A stretch of 64,000 nucleotides of DNA, taken from contig CANLQD010000005.1 in the NCBI GenBank assembly GCA_947493175.1, positions 62,001 to 126,000 on the forward strand. The letters run 5' to 3'. The translations under genes and the position numbers were made by a program. Of this stretch, positions 17,309 through 26,325 are shown piece by piece. This DNA comes from an uncultured Flavobacteriaceae bacterium (GTDB taxonomy: Bacteria > Bacteroidota > Bacteroidia > Flavobacteriales > Flavobacteriaceae). The notes under the pieces were generated by a model. That model saw nothing but the letters and a program-made list of their open reading frames with translations, made no database searches and was not told the DNA's origin. Each line of letters starts with the position of its first letter. Positions within the stretch are counted from its first letter, which is position 1.

Positions 17309-17710
17309 CTATTGCCTCCATTTTAATTGCCCCTGGGACGAAAAGAAAAAATGAATCGCCCATACACCTGCCAGCGCACCCAAAGCGTTGGCCATTGCAT
17401 CGTAGCTATTCCCGTCTCTCCCAAGGGTCATCGTTCCTTGTAAAGCCTCAATTAGTATGCCATAAACTACGGCAACGAGACACATCGTCCACAACGCCTT
17501 TTTCAACTCGATTTTACCTGCTGTTCGCTCTCTTATAAAAAGACACCCCAAGACCACGGCTCCAAAATAGAAAACCGCATGTACTATTTTATCTAAGTGG
17601 GGTATGCGAACACTGGGCAGTTCGTCTTTAGAAAAGGAATACAGACTCAGAAAGGTAATGATGGACATCCATCCGAAAAAGGCAATGGTAAAACCTGGTT
17701 TTTTAAGCAC
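17309..17710 (-). CDS. VanZ-like family membrane protein
   Basis: A 133-residue protein with four predicted helices (about 8-25, 40-58, 73-92, 107-124). It has VanZ-family features, including the HLDKIVHAVFYFGAV segment with paired histidines and the loop GRDGNSYDAMANALGALAG. The molecular function is uncertain. VanZ in enterococci gives low-level teicoplanin resistance, but distant family members are of unknown role. The start overlaps the end of gcvH by 8 bases, so it is co-transcribed with it, as commonly seen in flavobacteria. Confidence 0.8.
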   Translation of the reverse strand: MLKKPGFTIAFFGWMSIITFLSLYSFSKDELPSVRIPHLDKIVHAVFYFGAVVLGCLFIRERTAGKIELKKALWTMCLVAVVYGILIEALQGTMTLGRDGNSYDAMANALGALAGVWAIHFFFSSQGQLKWRQ

Positions 17711-18083
17711 CTATCAATTCTTTGTACCCTTCAGCACTGAGCAACTCTTCGATTTCCGAAGGCTCGTTCAATTTAATCTTTACCATCCACCCAGCGCCAT
17801 AGGGATCCGAATTCACCTTCTCCGGTTCATCTTCCAGATCGGTGTTGAATTCAATGATTTCCCCACTCAATGGAAGAAACAGGTCCGAAACCGTCTTAAC
17901 CGCTTCAACAGTACCAAATACTTCCTCTTTGTCCAAGGTCTCATCGAGGGTTTCGACCTCTACGTAAACGATATCCCCTAGCTCGCCTTGAGCAAAATCA
18001 GTAATACCGACAGTGGCTATATCGCCTTCGATACGAATCCATTCATGGTCTTTGGTGTACTTTAATTCTGATGGTATATTCAT
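17703..18083 (-). CDS. gcvH: Glycine cleavage system H protein
   Basis: The lipoyl-carrying shuttle protein of the glycine cleavage complex. It accepts the aminomethyl group from the P protein and passes it to T and L. The 126-residue product from the ATG at 18083 is the standard length; the open frame extends to 18149 but that extension looks non-coding. The lipoylation site is Lys63 in GTVEAVKTVSD. The start MNIPSELKYTKDHEWI is typical. A good promoter lies 24 bases upstream. The P and T protein genes are not in the window. Confidence 0.95.
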   Translation of the reverse strand: MNIPSELKYTKDHEWIRIEGDIATVGITDFAQGELGDIVYVEVETLDETLDKEEVFGTVEAVKTVSDLFLPLSGEIIEFNTDLEDEPEKVNSDPYGAGWMVKIKLNEPSEIEELLSAEGYKELIGA

Positions 18084-18106
18084 TTTGATGTAATTAATTA
18101 GTCGAA

Positions 18107-18138
18107 CAAATGTAACTGAATTGGGGAAGGTATTCAAA
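18107..18138 (-). promoter_or_regulatory. Bacteroidetes-type promoter for gcvH
   Basis: Minus strand: TTTG (18138-18135), 20-base spacer, TACATTTG (18114-18107), placed 24 bases before the gcvH ATG. The upstream element lies in a stretch of degenerate TTCAA repeats. Confidence 0.65.
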
Positions 18139-18215
18139 TACAAATTCAAGTATCAGGTTCAAGTACAAACTTGGATACAAAAGCCAAACCTGAATTCAAC
18201 AATCGAACTCAAATT
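18130..18215. repeat. Degenerate TTCAA-containing repeat patch
   Basis: Between gcvH and sprA, the unit TTCAA recurs at irregular 10-20 base intervals (ATTCAAATA, ATTCAAGTA, GTTCAAGTA, ATTCAACAA, ATTCAAAAA). The copies are imperfect, and no function is evident. Confidence 0.4.
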
Positions 18216-18301
18216 CAAAAAAGTTAGGTGCTGAGTATTGGGCCCTAGACGAAGGGAGACGAAAGACAGTGCAGGTTGTACACGACCGCGACCAACAGTT
18301 G

Positions 18302-21300
18302 CTAGTTCCCAAAGTTATAGCGCAGCGTAAAGCCCGTATTGATAGTTGTTTGGGGAAAGGCAGTTGAAACGGCAAACTGAGAGAACGAGTGATCGTAGAA
18401 AAATAAGGCGTTCAAATTCTTGCTCAAGGCATAGTCTGCAGTAAACTTGATCGACAAAAGATTTTGACCCGAGGTAATCTGGTTGTTATCTATATCTAAA
18501 TTACGGATAATGGTAATGTTATCACGAACGCTTACATCGGCTTTTAGGTTCAAATCGCCCTTTAAGCGTGTTTTCTCGCCTCCTATATTTGTTACGAACT
18601 GTACATCCTTGATGCGATAGCCCAACCCTATGGTATACTCCCTACCATTGATCTCGGTCATCAAATTATTGTCCAAACTAAGGGATAGGGCCCTATCGGT
18701 ACGCACCTCGGCAAGCACACTAACAGAATTTTGCATCTCGAAATCGAGCCGGATCAAAGGATTGAAGGCATCGGTCAATACCACGTTGTTCAAAATTAAT
18801 TCCGGAATCAAATCATTGGTCTCCGGATCCACCGGATCCAACCCATCCTTAATCAGTTGTTGACGTTCCAAATTCGTTTGGAATGAGTTGATACTGTAGG
18901 CAGCACGATACCCATGTTGTACTGAGAAGCGCTTGAATTTCTTTTTGAACCATTTATTGCGCATTAGACCGGTATACTTGATATTCCAGTTAGGGATTGG
19001 GATTTCCCTAAAGATATCCAGGTTGACACGATCTACATTTTGCCCGGTATAGGCCGCAAAAAAGGCAGGAAGCAATACGTCTTGACTTGTTTTACCATAC
19101 TGCTCCGGGAAACCGTCTTCATCGACATCGGTTACTGTTTGCCCACGATCGCTCACAAGACGATTTGCAATGGTCAGGCGGTTTTCCTTGAACTTTTCAA
19201 AGGTATCAGAATCGAACTCATCACTTTTTCCAAAGGCTGTCCCAATCATCATGGTCGAAATACTGAAATTCCCAAAGTTATTGGGAGTAAGGCTTTGATA
19301 TACCTCAGGAGTGCTAAAATCTATTTCATAATTCTCTTGGTAACTATCCGAAAATTGTCGGTCGGCGACCAGATCAATTGTCAGATCCTGCACGGGCTGC
19401 GCCGTAGCGGTGATATTCAATTGTCTGTTGGTACGACGTATAAACTGTTCGTTAAATCCATCAAAACCGGTCAACCACCCGTTTCGAGCCGCCTCAAAAC
19501 GAACGTCTGCCTGGCTACCGAACACAAAACCCACTGTGGGTCGTGTAGAACCGATAAAGCCGACACTTTGGGTATATCCCGGTAACACGGTACCATTGGT
19601 CTCATTATAGTTGACGTTCAATCGCTTGACCATCGTGACGATATCTACCGCTGTATTCCAAAGGCCACTTGTCTTTTTAGGTGTTTTGCCGGCACCTTCC
19701 ACTGGGTTTCCTGCTTTATCCCTTCGCACTGGAGCTTGGCTCGCCACCGATTTGCCATCGTTCTTTTTAAGACCGATCAGGTCATAGAACTTTTGCATCG
19801 TCATGGAAGCGGTCAGGTTATGGGTATTTGAGTTTTGAATATTATTGACCGAAACTATGCTAAGTTCATCTCTAGGAACATCCGGGTTCTGCTGTTCGGC
19901 TACCGCCAAGTTGAGGGCGTCGCCCCCTCTCTGCCAATCAAAATTACTGGCATAGGTATATTGCGCACTAATAAAATCCAAAGCGGGTATCTTGGCAAAC
20001 GGAATCTCATAATTCAGCTGCATTTGCTGCGAGTGCCTGTTGGGCTCCCCTAAATCCCAGAACCCGTCCCAAAGCCCCAATGCCTTATCGATTTCCGATT
20101 CCGGATTTGATGGATCTTCCAAATAATTACGTACAATACGATTGTTCGAAGCTGTTAAGTTCAAACGTAATGACTTTGTAAGGCTATAATTGACCGCATA
20201 CTGCCAATTGAACAGGTAATTACGTTGTTGTAGCTCGGGAAGGGATAAAAAGTTTTCGGGATCTTCACCTGCGGGAATCACATTTCGAAAGGTCTGCCGA
20301 TTGAATTGCCTATTGAAATCGGAATTAACAGAAATGGTAGTCGGCAGCAGATTTAGGTTCAAGTCTTTGAGCCATTTCCAGTAGCTTCCCGTAAACAGTG
20401 AATCCTTTTTAGCGAAAGGGGCCACCTCCAAAGGCTTAAAATTATGATTATACACGAAGCCGGCAACCACACTCTGGTCGTTTAAGTTTTCAATTTCAAA
20501 GTCACGGTGTTGGGTCTCGTTATAAGAATAGTTGAAGGTAAAGTTTTCGATGTCGTAGAAATTGGCATCGGCCTCTTCGCCCCTATTTTTTCGAACCCCA
20601 ATTAGGTTAAGACTGGTTCTTTTGGTATAGTCTTCGGCCCGATTACGAATGTTATCGGCGTCTTCTTGACTCGTAGCGGTGTCGATGAGATCGTCTAACT
20701 TCAGATCATCGAATTCGGGATCGAATTCCGGAGTGATCAACTGCTCCGAAATACCATAATTGAATGGTAGCTGTATACCCCATTTGGGCGGTAGCAATTG
20801 TCCCAAGTTCACATTCGTTACAATATCATAGGTAATGGCATCTTCCCTGGCACGTTCATTAGGCATCTGGTCAATGGCCCCAAAACCGGAGGTACTGGTA
20901 CTGGCGGTAGCAGTAACGTTCGCAAAATCGGCCACATTGGCGTCCATAGCCACCACAGAGGCCCAACCACCCTCATTGTCGAGACCCGCCAAGCGCAATT
21001 CGTTGAACCAGACCTCTCCTGCCTGCACAAAATCGCTTACGTTCTTGATCCCGACCATCATACTACGAATATTACCCAATGAAGGGTTCCCCTTGATCCC
21101 AATCCGTAAACGCCCCGGAGTTCTGGGGTCGAATTCCCCGACGGGAGTTACCTCGCCATTTTCTATTTCATAGTATCTGAGCTCACTCAATGGAACATCG
21201 TCATTTCTTAAATTGATGCGGAGCGATTTAACCTTCTTCAAATCGTCCAAAACAATATCCATTCGGTTATTGTCGGGCCAAATGGCTTCCTCGGAACGGG

Positions 21301-24300
21301 CATTCCAAGGAGTGAATTCCAAGGGCAGTTCTATTTGATAGAAGTTTTCCGAGAAGTCGGTTCCAATTCTCAAGAAACCGGCCAAGGGGGCGGTTCCCGG
21401 GTTCAATTCTGAACCAACTTCTTCGGCATGGATGAACATTTTCAACTGCTCGTACTGCCGTAAGTCGATATTCAGGTTTTTGAAAACCCCTCTAGAATCT
21501 TGCGAACCTAGGTTGTTGACGACCAACGAAAGCGATTGTTCATTTTGCTGAATGATTGTGTTATTATTATTCAACTGTTCTCTTCGCACCCCGGGTGGCA
21601 GCACATACGGAATCGGATCTCGTTGTTCGTTCTCCTGAATGTTTACGGCGTTCACGTCGAGGGTACTTCCTGTTTCATCGGGTGGGAGCTCTGCCCCTAA
21701 ACTGGCGGTTCGAAGCGACCTTGTATAGGTTCGCCAATCACCACGAACCAAATCCAAGGTGGCAAAACGCAGTACCACATCCTCGGTGAACCCGGTTAAA
21801 TACATACGCATGGTACTGATAGACCGAAAGTCACTGATGCCACCTACCCGATCCGTAAAATCGCTCAATGGGATCTTATACTGTATCCAGCGACTTCTTC
21901 TACTACTGCCATCAGGTATTCGGGGCGCCGCATATACCGTATCCCGAACATCGGTTACATACTGGTCCCCAATGTCTGTTCCCGGTTGTATATCGATCTC
22001 ATAACTATAATAGCTATCGACCGTATTCATCGTTAGGTCTCGATCAATATCCTCAACATCGGGCAAGGTAGTACTACCTCGATTATCGTTCGTAACATCG
22101 ATAGGCGAGTTACCTTCTGTATTGTTGAAATTCAAATAACGGTTCAGAATGCTTCCGTCGCGCTGCAAAAAGTACTCGTAATTGTCATTGGCCGGGTCTT
22201 CGGGATTGCTATTCCCGTAAATAGCCGCTTCCGCCGCATCGGGCAATCCGTCGAGTCCTACATCCTGCGTAACTCTGCTTGCTTCATCCACATCAAAGGC
22301 GTAGACCAACGCTTGGGTCTGAGGTACCAATCCCCATTCGGTTTCCCGGGCTGCCGTGTCATCAGCAGATACGGGAAGTCCATTTTCGTATTGTTTTCGT
22401 CCGTCTGGCAAAATATCTTCCGTAATATTCCCTAGATCAATGACCAATTTACCTGGACTTGTACCAATGTTATCGACATAGGGATCCATGACCCAAAACT
22501 GAACAAATTCTACATTTGCCTGCTCAAAATTCGTACTGCTCAACGAACGCATGATACCGCCCCAATTTTCCTCGGGATTCGTACCGAAATCGTTGCTAGC
22601 ATTATAAGGCCCTTTTTGAGTTGGATAAAAGGCAAGGTCCAGGGTCGTCTGCTGCCTTGACTGTCCTTGCGCTACCTCAACTTGCGGGAACACCTCATCG
22701 ATAAATACCCTACGCGAAGTATTGTCGGAAATATCGCTGTCACTGATTTCGGATGGCCGTTGATTCGTATAGAAAATAGGATCAATGGTATACCACGCCA
22801 GTTTGGCCCTTTCAAAGCCTTTCTCAAGGCCTGTCTCATTATCGGTCTGCACGGCCAAAGGGGTACTGGCCAATACCCACCCCAAAGAGGAACGGATGTC
22901 GATTAGTGCTTGAGCGCCTTCAAAATCATCTAAGTACGTAGTCGTTTCCCCTTCAAAATCAGCATTTTTTGGAGAGCTGGGCCGCAACCAAGCTACTTCA
23001 CCCCGTAAGGAAATATTCGAAGGAATATCGGTATCTATATTGGGCAATTTATTGACCATTCGAGTCAGGAAAGGAACTTCGGTAGAGAAGTTACCGTTGA
23101 TACCGAAAATTGTGTTATTCACGGGTTCGATACCAAAATTGGATTTCTGTGTCAATGGCCGCTCATTCAAATTCAAGAGGGTTGCCCCCAATACAAAATT
23201 CTCATTGAATTGGTGCTCTACATTCACTCCGGTGAATCGCCGCGTTTGCTGCCCAAATACCGCATTGTTTTCTACGGATATATTGATAGGCGTATTGGAA
23301 GCCTCCAAACTGGGATCTAAAATCTGGACGGTACCGGCCTGATAGTTGACCGTATAGTCGATCCCTTCCTGTAATTGCCTTCCACCTGCGGTTACCCTTA
23401 CGGAACCTCGTGGCACGTTAAACGCTCCAATGGGGATACCATTGCTTCCTTCCGATTTGTACTGCCCCTTTAAAATGAACTTGTTTTGCTCGGGATTTTG
23501 TAAGGCAGCTGCTTTTGTAAGCGCGTACATATCACGAAATACATAGCGTTCTTGATTGGAGTTATAGGCTGCTTCATTATTGTACTCATCTTCATTGTTA
23601 TTCGCCAACACTTCAAAAAGATATTCCCCGAACGGTTCTACTTTTGTAAAAACGATACGGCCACCACGGGTATCTACGGTAATTCCCGGAACGAAATCAA
23701 AGAATCCGTCCCCTCCTGGTTGTATGTCATTGTAAACGTTCAGTCGGTCAAGATTGAACACATCTAACAAAATACGTTCTTCGAGTCCTTCGGGCCATCC
23801 GCTACCAGGCCCCTCATCGATTGGAGTGATATAGTTTCGAGGCGTAGGGTCGGAGAAAAGAATATTCATTCTAAAATCTTCCTGACTCAATTGAAAGGCG
23901 CCCGTTGCGTAAATATTCTTCATCATCAAATCCCAAATAGGGTCATTGATATTCGTAATATTACTCTTAAGGAGCTTTAGAACAAGGGTATTATTATTAA
24001 TAATCGGCGTTGCCCCCGGCGATACGCTGGTCGCATCGAGTCCGCCATTGGCAAATTCACCAACTTGGTAAACATTTCCATTGATCGTATACTGAAAAGC
24101 GACACCCAGTACCTCATCGTTACTCAACCGTTGGTTCAAAGAAATATATCCCAATTGTGAATTAAAATCGTAGTCCCTCCCCTGCTCCAACTTTCGGGCA
24201 TTTTCCAAAATGGCGTAATCGGTTCCTTGACTAATCGGGTAACCTGCATTGAAAAGTGCCGTATTGAACCCACTATCTACTGTGGCAATATCCCGAATAG

Positions 24301-25558
24301 CATTGGTCAATGCTCCTGAACCACCTCCTATCAGCGCTGGATCTAAGGCGTTCGCGTTATTTCTGGGCAAATTTCCGATTGCGGCATCCGTATTAAAAAA
24401 GGAGAGTCCGGCCCCTCCTTCACGACCTACCCGGGTCTGTTCAGATGCTGCCTCTCCCAAATCCTGTAAAGCAACTACGTTTCGAACATTCAACGTTTGC
24501 TGACTTCTGTTGGTTACCCAAACTTCTAATCTAGTAATTTGGATTTGGCTATTGATAAACGGATAGGCGGCAAGCGCTTGGTCATAATTATCCCTAAAGT
24601 ATTGGGACAGGAAGAAGTGTTTATCCTCGTCATAGTCCAATGCAGAAAGGGAAAAATCGTTCAGTGTACCACCACCCTGTGCCACTACGGTATTGTTTTG
24701 GGAACGCTGTTCCGAGAATACGGCCGTAACGGTCGTTTTACCGAACTGCAATTGTGTCTTGACCCCAAATAGGCTCTGCGCACCCTGAATCAGGGAACTA
24801 TTCAAGGGCATATTAACGTTACCTACCTCAATTTTACGAATAATGTCGTCTTCGGTGGGCGTATAATCGAGTTTTACGATGTTCTGAAAATCGAATGTGG
24901 CCTCAGTGTCGTAATTAGCGGTTACCTGTAAGCGCTCCCCAATTTTCCCCAACATACTAAGGCTGATCCGTTGATCAAAATCAAAGGAAAGATTGGTGCG
25001 GTTTCTCGGAGATAGGGCCGGGTTGTCGTTTTTTTGCCAAATGACCCCCAAATCCATCGCGACAGAACCCTGCGGAATTACTTCAATGGTATTACCCCCA
25101 AAAACGGATTGGAAGAAATTGTTATTCACATAGAAATTCGGAAGCAAATTCTTTCGTGCTTCCTCACTTCCTGCTTTTTTTCCCGAAAAGGCATCTGCTT
25201 TTTCTTTAAAATAGTCTTTGATACCCTCTTTTCGAACCAATTCGAAATATTGCTCGGGCGTTAGCATGATCGGATATCCTATATTGAAATCACCTACTTT
25301 CTCGGTATAGACGTAGGCATCTAGATTGGGGTCATACACGTATTTGGAGATGATACTTTCTGGGTTGGCCATGACCATCTTTCCCAAATCGAAACCCGTT
25401 TTCACAGAATCGACTTGCTGGGTAAGTGAATCGATTTCTTGTTCGTTCGTGGGAGTATCGTCTTGTGCAAAGGAAGTATTCGCAGCTATGATACATAGCA
25501 CGAATAGAAAAATACCCTTAAATGAAGATTTAAGTATTGTTTTTGCCCCTGTTTTCAA
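18302..25558 (-). CDS. sprA: SprA, giant outer-membrane translocon of the type IX secretion system
   Basis: SprA forms the very large single-chain beta-barrel through which type IX substrates cross the outer membrane. It is needed for gliding and secretion of adhesins and enzymes. The product of 2418 residues matches Flavobacterium SprA in size. An N-terminal signal peptide ends near residue 32 (ANTSFAQDD). The body is beta-strand rich with frequent Asn/Asp/Tyr turns. It contains the family signatures TTYLDDFEGAQ and IDIRSSLGWVLAS (about residues 870-900) and a C-terminal strand ending in an aromatic-rich YNFGN. It starts 5 bases after the ruvA stop codon, in the ruvA-sprA-gcvH order typical of the family. 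No frameshift is seen over 7.2 kb. Confidence 0.97.
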   Translation of the reverse strand: MKTGAKTILKSSFKGIFLFVLCIIAANTSFAQDDTPTNEQEIDSLTQQVDSVKTGFDLGKMVMANPESIISKYVYDPNLDAYVYTEKVGDFNIGYPIMLTPEQYFELVRKEGIKDYFKEKADAFSGKKAGSEEARKNLLPNFYVNNNFFQSVFGGNTIEVIPQGSVAMDLGVIWQKNDNPALSPRNRTNLSFDFDQRISLSMLGKIGERLQVTANYDTEATFDFQNIVKLDYTPTEDDIIRKIEVGNVNMPLNSSLIQGAQSLFGVKTQLQFGKTTVTAVFSEQRSQNNTVVAQGGGTLNDFSLSALDYDEDKHFFLSQYFRDNYDQALAAYPFINSQIQITRLEVWVTNRSQQTLNVRNVVALQDLGEAASEQTRVGREGGAGLSFFNTDAAIGNLPRNNANALDPALIGGGSGALTNAIRDIATVDSGFNTALFNAGYPISQGTDYAILENARKLEQGRDYDFNSQLGYISLNQRLSNDEVLGVAFQYTINGNVYQVGEFANGGLDATSVSPGATPIINNNTLVLKLLKSNITNINDPIWDLMMKNIYATGAFQLSQEDFRMNILFSDPTPRNYITPIDEGPGSGWPEGLEERILLDVFNLDRLNVYNDIQPGGDGFFDFVPGITVDTRGGRIVFTKVEPFGEYLFEVLANNNEDEYNNEAAYNSNQERYVFRDMYALTKAAALQNPEQNKFILKGQYKSEGSNGIPIGAFNVPRGSVRVTAGGRQLQEGIDYTVNYQAGTVQILDPSLEASNTPINISVENNAVFGQQTRRFTGVNVEHQFNENFVLGATLLNLNERPLTQKSNFGIEPVNNTIFGINGNFSTEVPFLTRMVNKLPNIDTDIPSNISLRGEVAWLRPSSPKNADFEGETTTYLDDFEGAQALIDIRSSLGWVLASTPLAVQTDNETGLEKGFERAKLAWYTIDPIFYTNQRPSEISDSDISDNTSRRVFIDEVFPQVEVAQGQSRQQTTLDLAFYPTQKGPYNASNDFGTNPEENWGGIMRSLSSTNFEQANVEFVQFWVMDPYVDNIGTSPGKLVIDLGNITEDILPDGRKQYENGLPVSADDTAARETEWGLVPQTQALVYAFDVDEASRVTQDVGLDGLPDAAEAAIYGNSNPEDPANDNYEYFLQRDGSILNRYLNFNNTEGNSPIDVTNDNRGSTTLPDVEDIDRDLTMNTVDSYYSYEIDIQPGTDIGDQYVTDVRDTVYAAPRIPDGSSRRSRWIQYKIPLSDFTDRVGGISDFRSISTMRMYLTGFTEDVVLRFATLDLVRGDWRTYTRSLRTASLGAELPPDETGSTLDVNAVNIQENEQRDPIPYVLPPGVRREQLNNNNTIIQQNEQSLSLVVNNLGSQDSRGVFKNLNIDLRQYEQLKMFIHAEEVGSELNPGTAPLAGFLRIGTDFSENFYQIELPLEFTPWNARSEEAIWPDNNRMDIVLDDLKKVKSLRINLRNDDVPLSELRYYEIENGEVTPVGEFDPRTPGRLRIGIKGNPSLGNIRSMMVGIKNVSDFVQAGEVWFNELRLAGLDNEGGWASVVAMDANVADFANVTATASTSTSGFGAIDQMPNERAREDAITYDIVTNVNLGQLLPPKWGIQLPFNYGISEQLITPEFDPEFDDLKLDDLIDTATSQEDADNIRNRAEDYTKRTSLNLIGVRKNRGEEADANFYDIENFTFNYSYNETQHRDFEIENLNDQSVVAGFVYNHNFKPLEVAPFAKKDSLFTGSYWKWLKDLNLNLLPTTISVNSDFNRQFNRQTFRNVIPAGEDPENFLSLPELQQRNYLFNWQYAVNYSLTKSLRLNLTASNNRIVRNYLEDPSNPESEIDKALGLWDGFWDLGEPNRHSQQMQLNYEIPFAKIPALDFISAQYTYASNFDWQRGGDALNLAVAEQQNPDVPRDELSIVSVNNIQNSNTHNLTASMTMQKFYDLIGLKKNDGKSVASQAPVRRDKAGNPVEGAGKTPKKTSGLWNTAVDIVTMVKRLNVNYNETNGTVLPGYTQSVGFIGSTRPTVGFVFGSQADVRFEAARNGWLTGFDGFNEQFIRRTNRQLNITATAQPVQDLTIDLVADRQFSDSYQENYEIDFSTPEVYQSLTPNNFGNFSISTMMIGTAFGKSDEFDSDTFEKFKENRLTIANRLVSDRGQTVTDVDEDGFPEQYGKTSQDVLLPAFFAAYTGQNVDRVNLDIFREIPIPNWNIKYTGLMRNKWFKKKFKRFSVQHGYRAAYSINSFQTNLERQQLIKDGLDPVDPETNDLIPELILNNVVLTDAFNPLIRLDFEMQNSVSVLAEVRTDRALSLSLDNNLMTEINGREYTIGLGYRIKDVQFVTNIGGEKTRLKGDLNLKADVSVRDNITIIRNLDIDNNQITSGQNLLSIKFTADYALSKNLNALFFYDHSFSQFAVSTAFPQTTINTGFTLRYNFGN

Positions 25559-25563
25559 ACTCT

Positions 25564-26145
25564 TTACAAATTTTTAAGCGTCTTTTTTATAATATCTTCA
25601 ACGCTTAGCGAGGCCTCTTGCGCTAGCACTTTGTCCACCACCTTTTCGGCTTGTTTTCGAACAAATCCAAGTACCTCTAAAGCAGATAACGCTTCATCTT
25701 TATTTGTATTGTTTGAAGTAAGGGAAACTTCGTCAATATTATAGATTTTTAAAATCTTGTCTTTTAAGTCAAGGATTACCCTTTGGGCCGTTTTCGCCCC
25801 TATACCTTTGACACTCTGAATAGTAGCTACATCTCCACTGGCGATGGCATCGCGAACCTGCACTGGACTAAGGGAAGACAACATGGTACGTGCCGTGCTT
25901 GAACCAATCCCCGATACAGAGAGCAATAGGCGAAAGATTTCCCGTTCCGATTTTTCCGCAAAACCGAATAGGGTATGCGAATCTTCCTTTACCTGCAGGT
26001 GGGTAAAGATGCGAATGTTTTCGGTGTCACCTATCTTAGAATAGGTATTCAGGGAAATATTAACAAAGTAGCCTACCCCAGAACATTCTATAATTACATA
26101 TGTGGGGTTCTTTTCTACCAGTTTTCCGTTAAGGTGATCGATCAT
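25564..26145 (-). CDS. ruvA: RuvA, Holliday junction branch migration subunit
   Basis: RuvA tetramers bind the four-way junction and load the RuvB motors. It has three domains: an OB fold (about residues 1-63, with ECSGVGYFVNIS), two helix-hairpin-helix motifs (about 70-130: LLSVSGIGSSTARTML and IQSVKGIGAKTAQRVI), and a C-terminal RuvB-interacting domain (about 145-193: EALSALEVLGFVRKQAEKVV). At 193 residues it is normal. ruvB is about 9 kb away (34917-35939). It is coupled to sprA downstream and 180 bases downstream of maeB. Confidence 0.96.
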   Translation of the reverse strand: MIDHLNGKLVEKNPTYVIIECSGVGYFVNISLNTYSKIGDTENIRIFTHLQVKEDSHTLFGFAEKSEREIFRLLLSVSGIGSSTARTMLSSLSPVQVRDAIASGDVATIQSVKGIGAKTAQRVILDLKDKILKIYNIDEVSLTSNNTNKDEALSALEVLGFVRKQAEKVVDKVLAQEASLSVEDIIKKTLKNL

Positions 26146-26320
26146 GTTTCTTCGTTATTCTTTATTGGTTATTGCGTTATTGGTTCTCTTAAGTTTAGTT
26201 GTTTGCCTTGAATTTAACATCGCTCTACCATACCAACTCAAAGACAAACCGAGATTCGAAAAACGACCGGGACGTGAACACATGCCTTTGCCTGCTAAAC
26301 CAGAAATTTCCCTAAAATGA
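26144..26320 (+). CDS. Possible 58-residue single-membrane-span protein (doubtful)
   Basis: A short frame exactly filling the maeB-ruvA gap on the opposite strand. The product would have a hydrophobic helix at residues 4-22 (rich in Leu/Val) and a basic, Pro-rich tail (KDKPRFEKRPGREHMP). The start codon overlaps the ruvA start on the other strand, and no promoter box is evident, so it may be a chance frame in the ruvA upstream region. Conservation in related genomes would decide. Confidence 0.22.
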   Translation: MFLRYSLLVIALLVLLSLVVCLEFNIALPYQLKDKPRFEKRPGREHMPLPAKPEISLK

Positions 26321-26325
26321 CAGTT

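Noticed and set aside
19040..19585. 181-codon plus-strand frame inside sprA
   Set aside because: It is antisense to a well-supported 7.2-kb gene, has no signal of its own and no recognisable domain. Long antisense frames are expected here from codon bias.
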